In this document: one piece after another, positions 51,994 to 62,756 of the stretch | Numbering within the stretch: position 1 is the stretch's first letter | Layout of the letters: every line of letters starts with the position of its first letter | Assembly: GCA_051294375.1 (NCBI GenBank) | Contig: CM119270.1 | Location: 322,713 to 386,712 of the forward strand | Origin: Paraspadella gotoi | Lineage: Eukaryota > Chaetognatha | Length of the DNA stretch: 64,000 nt | Direction: 5' to 3' | Translations under genes and position numbers: made by a program | The notes under the pieces: model-generated | Databases searched by the model: none | Told to the model about the DNA's origin: nothing | The model's input: only the letters and a program-made list of their open reading frames with translations

Positions 51994-52555
51994 AGATCTA
52001 GAATTCGTAAATTGAATGGCAGATAAAATTTGTCTGGCGTTGTGTGTGTTACGTACGTAATGCGTATGTAGGTTAAATCTCTCCAAGGAAGATGGGTATC
52101 TAGCTAAAGGTAGGTTCTGACTAGGCCCTCATCAGGTAAAAGAGGTAAGTAGGGTAAGGGATATATTGGTAATAGGAAAATATGTATAACGAAGGGAGCA
52201 AGGATACATAAAAGGGTGAGAAGGGAGAAGTAAGGTTTGCAGACCCGGAGACCGAGCTAAGTTGTTGTGAAGCCGATCTCTAAGACTCTATCCGTGACTC
52301 CGGGGATGAAGAGGAGGGGACGACGAGGGGAGGAGGAGGAGGAGGAGGCGTTGAGAGGGAGGAGTGAAGACCCGGGGGGAGAGAGGCCCTGGCGGTAGGG
52401 TGAGCCTCTATCCTGCTCTCATATTCATTTTTTTTTTGCCAGGCATTGGATTTGCGTGCCTCACGTTGCTTTGCATCGATACCCTTCTTCATAAATAACC
52501 TTGTTTTGTATGTATTATATTTTATTGTATATATACATGTGTATATATATGTATT
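51994..52555. other. spacer between duplications; one small open frame of doubtful value
   Basis: Unique DNA with AGG repeats at 52330-52350. On the minus strand 52492-52280 is open for 70 codons, with a Lys/Arg-rich start and a Pro-rich run that translates the CCT repeat. It crosses a poly-A run and has no recognisable domain, so I do not call it a gene. Confidence 0.4.
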
Positions 52556-53446
52556 TTAATTATTTATATAGATGATTTACATTTTTAAATTCCTGCATTA
52601 TTCTTCAAAAACAAAAACAAACAAACAAACAAACAAAGACTCTGAACTGATCGATTTTCAAAAAAAAAAAAAGAAAAAAACCTGACGGAAAACAATTGAA
52701 CAGTTTTGGACAGAAAAGGCGACGGGTGCTGCCATCTGTGGCGGTTTTCTCTCAAACGAAGCGCGAAAGAAGGGAAAAAAGTAAAAACAAAAGGCTGTTA
52801 TGTCATGTTATGTTATGTCGCTATGTTAGTCTCGTCCAGAGAGAACTCCATAAGACGCTTATCGGTCTGTCTGTTTGTGTGTCTATCGGTTAAAAAAAAT
52901 TTAAGCTTTAATATAGAAATGTCTTACAGAAAAAAAGGCTTAATAGTCTGAATTAGGTGGGAAGATAGAATGTTTCTTACGTCCAATGAGAGTGGCTATT
53001 AAAGCTTACTTATTAAAATCAATTGTAGTTACATTGCGCTTAGTTGCCTTTTTTTCGACATGAAAACAATTTTAAATATTGATCATTGTTATTACTTTTA
53101 TTATTTTTTTTCTCTTATCTTTTTTAAACGCGTTTGTAAGTAGAAGTAAGTAGAAGAACTGACTGTATTTTGTCTTTGATTTTTTTTTACTGAATCAAAC
53201 CTTTGCATTGGAATAAAAACGCATATATTACTAAAAATTTTAAATCAATATTGCATACCAGAATAAATTATTGAGAATGCCTGTCCAAAGTCAGGGGCAA
53301 GATAGTTTATTTATTAAATGAATGGATAATTTTTATATTGGTTGTTACAATTATGGTAAACAAACATTCCCGTTAGTTTTGCGTCCACTTGTGAGTTTAA
53401 AAAAAAAATAAAAGAAAGCAATTTTTCAAAGGATTTTCCTTTGGGG

Positions 53447-53479
<33 letters not shown>

Positions 53480-53498
53480 GGAGGAGAGAGAGAGAGAA

Positions 53499-53546
<48 letters not shown>

Positions 53547-54091
53547 GGAGAAAGATAGGACCGAGTTTATTTAGTTAAATTAATTCCCCCCCCCGAGTTA
53601 TTTTTTTTGGGAGTTAAAGTAATGGTTTTTTTTTTTTTAATAATGTTTATTTAAATTTTATGTGTACTCTATAAATGTTATATATTATATTAATGATTAT
53701 ATAGTAAAATTAATAATAATCTTTTTTATATTTAATGTTTTCACCTTTTTTTTTTTTAATATATTCAAATACGTCTTTAAATATAACATGCCTAACTATA
53801 TACTCAAATCACGTTTTCTTATAACAACACACTTACTACATACTAATTTTCTATTTAGATTATACCTCACCTTATTTTATACATGTATTAACTTTATTAT
53901 GTAATAAAAGACAAAAATTTTTTTAAAAATAAAAATATTAAATCAAATCATTAACGTATTAAAAAAATAAAATAAAAATCAAGGCCATTTATTTTATTTT
54001 ATATTATTAAAGCCTCCGTAATTCCCTTTCTCCATTTCAAATTCGTCTCTCCTCTTTCTCTCTCTCTCTCTCTCTCATCTCTCTCTCCTTC

Positions 54092-54125
<34 letters not shown>

Positions 54126-54713
54126 TCTCTCTTTCTCTTTTTTCTCACACCTCTTATTATTTCATCATATTTTTTGTCTCTGTCTCTGTCATATTTTCTT
54201 CCTTAATCTTTTTCTCAGTTTTTCTTTTCTTTAAAAAAAATCATTTTTTTTCCTCAATTTTTTTTCATTTTTACTTTTGACTTTTGACCCGAAAAGATTT
54301 CGTCTTTCTACGTCGTCGTCATCGTCGTCGTCGTCGTTGTCCTCAAAGGCGAATCGATATTTGAAAACAAAATGTTTTTTCAATGTTTTTTATCTTGTTT
54401 TTGTTTTGTCAGTTCTTTTTTGTTTATAGTTGCTGCTTCTTTTTAACTATGAAAACAATATTTAATACAATAGTACATTATGAAATAATTAAACCAACTG
54501 ACATGATATAGAATATTTTCTTCCATTTTATGAGTGATTAATTTTCTTTTCTCAAGAGATTTTAAATTTGACTATCTGTTTCTTTCTGTCTGTCTGTCTG
54601 TCTTTCTGTCTCTCTGTCCGTCTGTCTCCGACTTTCTCAGTATCTTTAAATCTCTTTCTTTCTTAAGCTATCTTCCCATTTTTAAGGGCAGTCTTAATGC
54701 CAAGGCTTTTCTT

Positions 54714-54744
<31 letters not shown>

Positions 54745-55029
54745 TAGTCTCTCTCTTTCTCTCTGTCTCTCTCTTTCCTTTTTTTAAATTCCCTCGCGAT
54801 TTTCTCTCCTTTTCGTTTATTCTATCAAAGTTCGTCTTTTGTCTTTTCTTCGTCTCCATCTTCCATTTTTTTCCTTTTTTCTTCCTTTTTCTCCCTTTTT
54901 TCTATTTTTTTCTTTTTTTTCCCTTTTTTCTATTTTTTTTCCCTTTTTCTTCCTTTTTCTCCCTTTTTTCTATTTTTTTCTTTTTTTTCCCTTTTTTCTA
55001 TTTTTTTTCCCTTTTTCTTCCTTTTTTTC
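52556..55029. repeat. first copy of a 2.1-2.5 kb direct duplication
   Basis: Matches 55130-57240 from TTAATTATTTATATAGATG onward, with scattered small indels. Contains a segment at 52700-52900 open in two frames, in both copies. It includes the words GGGTGCTGCCATCTGTGGCGG and GCTTATCGGTCTGTCTGTT and is probably part of a transposable element. Also contains GA (53450-53542), CT (54057-54133) and T/C tracts (54860-55029). Confidence 0.85.
53567..54007. other. 440-bp AT-rich insert present only in the first copy
   Basis: Copy 2 reads ACCGAGTAAAGC at about 56144-56156. In copy 1 the two sides of this join are separated by about 440 bases of very AT-rich DNA starting near a C-run (53586-53594). 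The 80-codon frame inside (53662-53904) looks like AT-rich noise. No clear target-site duplication is visible. Confidence 0.6.
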
Positions 55030-55129
55030 NNNNNNNNNNNNNNNNNNNNNNNNNNNNNNNNNNNNNNNNNNNNNNNNNNNNNNNNNNNNNNNNNNNNNNN
55101 NNNNNNNNNNNNNNNNNNNNNNNNNNNNN
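55030..55129. other. 100-N gap between the two copies
   Basis: Exactly 100 N, a size often used as a placeholder for a gap of unknown length. Confidence 0.95.
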
Positions 55130-56022
55130 TTTAATTATTTATATAGATGGTTTACATTTTTAAATTCCTACATTATTCTTCAAAAACAAAAACAAACAAA
55201 CAAACCAACAAAGACTCTGAACTGATCGATTTTCAAAAAAAAAGAAAAAAAGAAAAAGACCTGACGGAAAACAATTGAACAGTTTTGGACAGAAAAGGCG
55301 ACGGGTGCTGCCATCTGTGGCGGTTTTCTCTCAAACGAAGCGCGAAAGAAGGGAAAAAAGTAAAAACAAAAGGCTGTTATGTCATGTTTTGTTATGTCGC
55401 TATGTTAGTCTCGTCCAGAGAGAACTCCATAAGACGCTTATCGGTCTGTCTGTTGGTGTGTCTATCGGTTAAAAAAATTAAGCTTTAATATAGAAATGTC
55501 TTACAGAAAAAGGCTTAATAGTCTGAATTAGGCGGAAGATAGAATGTTTCTTACGTCCAATGAGAGTGGCTATAAAGCTTACTTATTAAATCAATTGATA
55601 GTTACATTAGGCTTAGTTGCCTTTTTTTCGACATGAAAACAATTTTAAATATTGATCATTGTTATTACTTTATTATTTTTTTCTTTTAAACGGTTTTTGT
55701 AAGTAGAAGTAAAATAGTAGAAGTAACTGACTGTATTTGTCTTTGATTTTTTTACTGAAGTCAAAACCTTGCATTGCGAAATATAAAACCGCATATATTT
55801 ACTTAAAAATTTTAAATCAATATTGCCATACCAGAATAATATTGAGAAATGCCTTCCAAACATGGGCAAGATAAAGTTATTTAGTAAATGAATGGATAAT
55901 TTTTATATTGGTTGTCAAATCTATGGTAAACAAACTAATTCCCGTTAGTTTTGCGTCCACTTGTGATTTAAAAAAAAAATAAAGAAAGAAGCAATTTTCA
56001 AAGGATTTTCCCTTGGGGAGAG

Positions 56023-56053
<31 letters not shown>

Positions 56054-56057
56054 GAGA

Positions 56058-56131
<74 letters not shown>

Positions 56132-56204
56132 GAAGAGATAGGAAACCGAGTAAAGCTCCCCGTAATCCTTTTCTCCATTCAAAATTTCTCTCTCTTCTCT
56201 CTCT

Positions 56205-56264
<60 letters not shown>

Positions 56265-56870
56265 TTTTCTCCACCTCTTTTATTTTATCATATTTTTGTC
56301 TCTGTCTCTCTCTTCATATTTTCTTCCTTAATCTTTTTCTCAGTTTTTCTTTTCTTTAAAAAAAAATCATTTTTTTCCTCAATTTTTTTCATTTTTTACT
56401 TTTGGACTTTTGACCCGAAAAGATTTCGTCTTTCTACGTACGTCGTCAATCGTCGTCGTCATCGTCGTCGTCGTAGTCGTCGTTGTCCTCAAAGGCGAAT
56501 CGATATTTGAAAACAAAATGGTTTTTTTCAATGTTTTTTATCTTGTTTTTGTTTTGTCAGTTCTTTTTTGTTTATAGTTGCTGCTTCTTTTTAACTATGA
56601 AAACATATATTTAATACAATAGTACATTATGAAATAATTAAACCAACTGACATGAATAAGAATATTTTCTTCCATTTTATGAGTTATTAATTCTTTTCTC
56701 AAGAGAATTTTAAATTTGACTATCTGTTTCTTTCTGTCTGTCTGTCTGTTCTTCTGTCTCTCTGTCCGTCTGTCTCCGACTTCTCAGTATCTTTAAATCT
56801 CTTTTCTTTCTTAAGCTATCTTCCCATTTTTAAGGGCAGTCTTAATCCAAGGCTTTTCTTTCTTTCTCTC

Positions 56871-56935
<65 letters not shown>

Positions 56936-57240
56936 CTCTCTCTTTCTCTTTCTCTCTCTCTTTTCTTTTTTTAAATTCCCTCCTGAGAGAGAGACACTCG
57001 CGATTTTCTCTCCTTTTCGTTTATTTCTATCAAAGTTCGTCTTTCTTTTCTTCGTCTCCATCTTCCATTTTTTCCTTTTTTCTTCCTTTTCTCCCTTTTT
57101 TCTATTTTTTTCTTTTTTTTCCCTTTTTTTCTTTTTTTTTCTTTTTTCTTTCCTTTTTTCTCCCTTTTTTCTATTTTTTTCTTTTTTTTTTCCCTTTTTT
57201 CTATTTTTTTTCCTTTTTCTTCCTTTTTTCCATTTTTCCC
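55130..57240. repeat. second copy of the 2.1-2.5 kb direct duplication
   Basis: Colinear with 52556-55029 but lacking the 440-bp insert. GA tract at 56024-56128 and CT tract at 56864-56933. Differences from copy 1 are mainly one-base and few-base indels. Confidence 0.85.
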
Positions 57241-57249
57241 CATTTTGCC

Positions 57250-57700
57250 CTTTTCACATTTCCATTTTCCCTTTTTTCCAATTTTTGTCCCTTTTTTCCC
57301 CAATTGTCCCTTTCCCCCTTATTCTACTTTTTTCCAATTTTCCCCTTTTTTTGCCATTTTGTCCCTTTTCCCTCTTATTCTACTTTTTCCATTTTCCTCT
57401 TTTTGCCAATTTGTCTCTTTTCCTTCTTTTCTACTTTTTCCACTTTCTCCTTTTTTTTCTATTTTGTCCCTTTTCCCTCTATTCTACTTTTTTTCCATTT
57501 TTCCCTTTATGCTATTTTGTCCCTTTCCCCCTTATTCTACTTTTTTCAATTTCTCCCTTTTTTTCCCATTTTGTCCCTTTCCCCCTTATCTCTACTTTTT
57601 TCCCCGTTTTTCCCTTTTTGCTATTTTGTCCCTTTCCCCTTATTTTACTTTTTTCCCCTTTTTTCTTTCTTTTTCTTTTTCCTTTTCTTTTATGCAGAGG
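57250..57700. repeat. pyrimidine minisatellite, units of about 55-60 bp
   Basis: Repeated phrases CCATTTTGTCCCTTTCCC, CTTATTCTACTTTTTTCC and a T-rich filler recur about seven times. All three plus frames are open because the units lack stop codons; these are not proteins. Confidence 0.85.
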
Positions 57701-57949
57701 CGCTAATGCGAATGTCATGAAGACAGACGATTCATGTGAAAACAGTTTTTAATCCTCTGCTCTTTTATACTCTCTCACTCTCACTCTCTCTCTCTCTCTC
57801 TCTCTCTCGCTCTCTCTCTCCACCAAAAGTGATATTTCAACTTCTTTTGCAGTCAAAATCTTCCGCGCTTAAATTCTTTTCAATCAAAAGATTTTTTTTG
57901 TCTCAACTAAAAAAAAAAGTTAAAAAAAAAAACCTCAGATGTTTTTGTG

Positions 57950-58125
57950 TGATTTTTAATTTCGGCGCGAGAATCTCTTTTAAAGAATCTCCTGGTTACG
58001 ATTGCAATTCTAAGGAGGATTGGAAAGAAGGAAGTCGCCAGATAGAGGCCATTGAGGAAGAGGCCAACATCTGGAATAAATTGCCGAGAAGAAAAGACTT
58101 TCAAGATGGCAACTTGAAATAACTG
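57950..58125. other. possible coding fragment, strand unresolved
   Basis: A 170-base piece of balanced composition between simple repeats. On the plus strand it encodes a charged stretch with Trp, Asp and Glu (ending RKDFQDGNLK before a TAA at 58120). On the minus strand it is also open, giving a hydrophobic stretch. No splice signals frame it, and I do not recognise a family. It may be a remnant of a gene or transposon. Confidence 0.2.
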
Positions 58126-58129
58126 GACA

Positions 58130-59362
58130 TCATCCATGTCTGCAATAGACCGATCAAATATTGATGACAGTGATAAAACAGTCAGTGATCTATGTCAGTG
58201 ATTGTCCGATCAGGGATTGATGTCAGTGAGTGGCCAGTATATGTCACAATATATTCTTCACGTGATTCTGATCTCTTTCCATTTTTGTGAATATCACATC
58301 GTGACCTCATTCACTCGGGATCGAGACAAACGTCTTCAAGTTTCAGACAAAGTCGGAATCTTAATATTTTCTTTTCTTTTCTTTCTTTCCTTTATTCCTT
58401 ACTTTATCTTTCTTTCTTTTCTCTTCTTTCTTTCGTTTTCTTTTCTTTTCTTTTCTCTTTTCTTTTCTTTTCTTTTCTTTTCTTTTTTTCTTTTTTCTTC
58501 TTCTTTCCTTTTCTTTTCCTTTCTTTTCTTTTCTTCTTTTTTCTACTTTTTTCTTTTTTTCTTTTCTTTTCTTACTATAAAATTCGTTTTTACAGTTTTT
58601 TTCCCTTTTTTCTAAATTTCAATTTTTAATATTTCCAATATTTAATGTATTTATAAATTACTTTTGATAGTAGAATAGTAACATATTACATCATTACATT
58701 TCAAATCTATGGTATTTATTTTTTTAAACTATTAAAAAAAATATTCAAAGGGAAGAAAAAAAAAAGTTTTTCAACTTTCAAAATTCCACGCGATCAATTT
58801 TCGGTTTTTGAAGGTTGAGTCAAATTTGGGAGATATTTGAAAAAGATGGGGAGATAGTAAAGGAGAGAGAGAGTAGAGAGGTAGGGGAAAAGAAAAAAAA
58901 GAAGAAAGAAGATGAAGGTGGGGGAAAGAAAGATGGAAAAGAGAGAGAAAAGAAAGGAGAAATTAAAAAGAGAGGGAGAAAGTAGAGGAGTAGAAAATAA
59001 AAGAGAAGTTTGATCCAAATGTTTTATAAAAAGAAAGGAAAGAGGGAAAAGAAAGAGGAGGGGAGAGGTAGTAGGAAGGGTAAAGGGGAAGAGGAGGAGG
59101 AGGAGGAGGAGAAGGGGAGGAGGAGGAGGAGGAGGGGAAGATTTAAAATAAACAGGAAAAAGAATTCGACGCGAGACATAAAAGTTTTTTTTCAGTTGCT
59201 TGTCAGAATTGTTGTTGTTGTTGTTGTTGTTGTGCCAGGGATGATTGTCACAGATATTGTGATGAGCTGGAGGAGGGGGGGAAAGAGAGATAGAGAGAGA
59301 AGAGAGAGAAGAGAGCGAGACGAGAGACTAGAGAGGATAGGAGGAGAGAGACGAGAGACGAG

Positions 59363-59393
<31 letters not shown>

Positions 59394-59396
59394 TAA

Positions 59397-59427
<31 letters not shown>

Positions 59428-59857
59428 TCCATTTGTGGCTGAAATTTAAAAAAAAGGATACCTGATTTGACTCGAAAATTTCGATTTTTTTCAAGAAATC
59501 GACTTTTTTTTTAAATGGAAGTCGATAGAGAGAAAAAAAGGCAGAAGGAGGACGGAGGTTGTGAAGTAGTGAGGCTGAGGATTTTTAGTCTCAGTCACTC
59601 GTCTTTAAGTATAAATTTGTATTGTATTAAACAAGACACGTTAAGTATCTGTGAATAATAAATCTCTTTTATTCTAATTTTTGTAAAGACATGATTCAGG
59701 TAGTTTGTTCACTTGTTATATGAATTGTATTTAGTCGTTTTTCATGATAAACTTTAAAATTTTTTGTTAAAAAAACATTTTTTTATGAACCATCAAAGAG
59801 AATTTAGCTTTCATGCTGGATTTCAGCGCCTGACGATAGAAGGCAGCCATACTTCTA
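58130..59857. other. simple-repeat-rich DNA, no gene seen
   Basis: Contains short repeats of TGATGTCAGTGA type at 58155-58235, (CTTTT)n at 58367-58570, GA/AGG tracts at 58860-59140, a GTT repeat at 59212-59232 and GA tracts at 59275-59430. Frames are repeat translations. Confidence 0.6.
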
Positions 59858-59864
59858 TCTATAT

Positions 59865-60925
59865 ATATTATTTATCTATCCATCCATCCATCCGACCTCC
59901 ATCCATCCACTCACCATGCCATTCACTCCGTTTCCACTAGGATTGTACCCCACGTAGGATTGCCGCCCAGAAAATTGCGCCCACAGCATTGGCGCCCCCA
60001 CTTTTATAATTGACACCCGCAGGATTGTGCCCATGTAGAATTGCCCCAATTAGGATTGCGCTCCGTAGTATATCCGCCCACATAGTATCGCCAGTAAATT
60101 GCTGCCCACTTAGAGATGCGCCCCACAAAATTTGCGCCCATTAGGGATTGCGCCCAAAGGATTGGCCCAGTATAATTGAACCCGTGTAGGCTGCGCCATA
60201 AGGGATTGCGCCCATAGGATTGCGCACCCGATAGTATCTGCGCCCACCATACAATTGGCCCAATATAATTGGGCCCATATAGTGATTGGCCCACGTAGGA
60301 TGGGCCCACATACCAAATTAGGGCCCACATATGATTGGTCCCACGTGAATGGGCCCATGTAGGAGTGGGCCTTGATGCGTTGCGCCCACGTAAATCCCCC
60401 AAATTTTTAATATAAAAAAAGAGATGAAGAGAATGGAAATATCACAGTATTCCCATGTAGGTCAATACTACGTGGTTATATGGGCCCAATCCTATGTATG
60501 GGCTCAATAATACTATGGCGGAATCCTACGTGTGCCCACCTATGTGGTGGAATCCTAGTGGCGCGGTAATGCTACATGGCCCAATCCTATGTGGCGGAAG
60601 AATCTAGGTGTAAATGTCAATCTTGTGGGTATCAATTCTTATAGGCGCAATACTATGGACTCAATCCTTCGCCCATATGCCAAGTGTTCCAACAGGTTAC
60701 AATCCAATCTACGGGCGCAGGTCTTAGGTGGGGCCCGCAATTTTGCTATCCTACTATATATGTGGGGCGCCATCTTCGTGGTTGGAAATATGGGCCATTC
60801 TATGGTGGGCGCAATGCTACGTGGGTGCAAATCCTTGGGGCGCAATTTTATGGGGGCCCAAATATCGGTTGGCCATCCTGCGAGCTACATTATCCATCCA
60901 TTCATCCATCCAATCGGTTACCCGG
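59865..60925. repeat. inverted-repeat minisatellite block flanked by ATCC repeats
   Basis: Left arm 59937-60392: units of about 18-22 bp like AGGATTGCGCCCACGTAG. Right arm 60450-60870: the same unit in reverse complement, like CTACGTGGGCGCAATCCTA. A spacer of about 60 bp is not repetitive. (ATCC)n-type repeats lie outside both arms (59878-59920 and 60893-60920). Units are degenerate and differ between arms. The frames of up to 132 codons rich in Gly, Ala, Ile and Trp are repeat translations. Confidence 0.85.
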
Positions 60926-60929
60926 GATC

Positions 60930-61232
60930 TCGTGTTATCTTTACAACGGAGGCAGGAGGCAGACAGACTTTTACCCCCTTCTCTCTCTCTCTCTCTTCTC
61001 CCTTTCTCTCTCCCCATCCCTTCCCTCTTCCCCTCTTCATAGCCAGGTTAGGCCGGCGTCCTGTGCCCCCGGGGCTGAAAAGCTCGACCTCAGCCTGAGC
61101 CTGAAGCCGCCCGGCTCAAAAAAAAAATCCATTCCATCTGTTTATGATTTTGTTTCTCTTTTTATCGAATTTCAAATTAAAGGAAAAAAAATGGGGAGAT
61201 AAAAAAAACATTTTTGACTCCTGTCATTATCT

Positions 61233-61308
<76 letters not shown>

Positions 61309-61492
61309 GCTCTCTTAATCTTCACAATCGAAGTCAGAAAGCAATTTTTTTTTAAATATTGGAATTGGAATTTAAATTATTTCCATATTGTTTCCGTTTT
61401 TGGCTTTCAACCTCGGCAAAGAGTCATAGTTCAAAGAGAGGAGAGAGAGAGAGAGAAGATTGAAAGGGAGAGGAGAGAGAGAGAGAGAGGAG

Positions 61493-61523
<31 letters not shown>

Positions 61524-61611
61524 TGAGGGAAAGAGAGAAAGAGAAAGAGAAGAAGAGAAAGAAAGAGAGAGACAAGAAGAAAGAAAAGAAAGAGAGGAGA
61601 AGAGAGAGAAG

Positions 61612-61646
<35 letters not shown>

Positions 61647-61680
61647 CAGAGTGGATCTAAAAAAAAACTCGTAAAAATCA
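60930..61680. other. CT and GA tracts with short unique pieces
   Basis: A GC-rich piece at 61035-61115, perfect CT at 61235-61297 and a GA-rich block at 61435-61650. No gene is supported. Confidence 0.6.
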
Positions 61681-62091
61681 TACTTTTGACCTCAACGGGT
61701 CGAGGGGTTCGAAATTCGCGGGTAATTCTGAATCAGGCAAAGATTGCGTTTGATATGAGATGAATATAGAATTGAATCAGGCCTGAATATAGCATCTCCG
61801 TGATTGGCTCGTGGTCGAGACGTGTTCATAGAGTTTAGGGTAAGGTTTATGGTAAGGCAGGTTCCGGTATTGCCGGATACTCTCTCTCTCTCTCTCCTTC
61901 AATCTCTCCCTCTACAATGTCCTAGCAAACTCTTTTTTGACACGACCCTTAGTCGGTGACGGTGACCCCAAAATGACCCCAAAATGACCCAAAAATGACC
62001 CACAATGACCCTCCAATGCCCTCCTCCCCCAAAAGCTATCAAAAGGACGAATTTTGCTCAAAGAGCAGAGATCCGAGTATTGACAAAACCG
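61681..62091. other. no gene seen; short AATGACCC repeats
   Basis: Contains a run of CCCCAAAATGA units at 61966-62010 and a CT tract at 61880-61897. No supported exon. Confidence 0.5.
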
Positions 62092-62138
<47 letters not shown>

Positions 62139-62240
62139 CTCATAATCGGCTCCGCGTTTGAGGTGATAATGAGATTCTCTTCCGTTGGTCATCGTCGTCG
62201 TCGTCGTCGTCGTCGCTGTTGTTGTTGTTGTTATCATCGT
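62092..62240. repeat. (TCG)n and (GTT)n trinucleotide repeats
   Basis: Perfect GTC/TCG repeat at 62092-62138, and a second CGT then GTT repeat at 62190-62233. Confidence 0.93.
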
Positions 62241-62344
62241 CGGCGCCTTTGATTGCGTCTATGACATCGCAACCTCCTCTTCCTCTTCCTCCTCCCCCAT
62301 CCGATTCGCGATTGAAGCAAGCCACACGCCATCTCTCTTGCCTT

Positions 62345-62480
62345 GCCACTTACCATGTCACAATGTCTCACCATGCCATTCGCAATGTCTTTCGCCATGC
62401 CATTCGCCACTTCTATCGCCACGCCATTTACAATGTCTTTTGCCATGCCATTCGCAAAGTCTATCCCATTGCCAGTGCTT
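62345..62480. repeat. 24-bp minisatellite
   Basis: Units with CATGCCATTCGCAATGTCTT recur four to five times. The unit is a multiple of three, so the minus frame gives an eight-residue periodic peptide (NGMAKDIA-like), but there is no gene context. Confidence 0.8.
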
Positions 62481-62639
62481 TTTAAAGTTTTACATTTATA
62501 ATTATAAGCCATATTAATCTTTCCCGTTTCCGATTTTAATCAAATTTAATCTTTCCCGTTTCTACTTCTCCCCATTCCTGTCGACCACCTCATCTCGTTT
62601 CCACCATGAAAACTCGAAAAGACGTTGACCTCGATAGCT

Positions 62640-62756
62640 AAGTCCGCCGCCGCCCGCCGCTGCCCGCCGCCGCCNNNNNNNNNNNNNNNNNNNNNNNNNC
62701 CCGCCGCCGCCCAACCGCTGCCCGCCGCCCCTCGCCGCCGCCCCACCGCCGCACAC
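62640..62756. repeat. CCGCCG/CCGCTGCC repeat around a 25-N gap
   Basis: GC-rich repeat at 62644-62674 and 62700-62752, with N at 62675-62699. Confidence 0.92.

Noticed and set aside
52696-52951. Two overlapping frames repeated at 55275-55488 as candidate genes
   Set aside because: Being in both copies only reflects the duplication. The two frames overlap out of phase, end in a translated GTCTGT repeat and look like part of a mobile element.
59937-60402. Glycine- and tryptophan-rich repeat proteins
   Set aside because: All frames are translations of the 20-bp minisatellite and shift frame with each indel.
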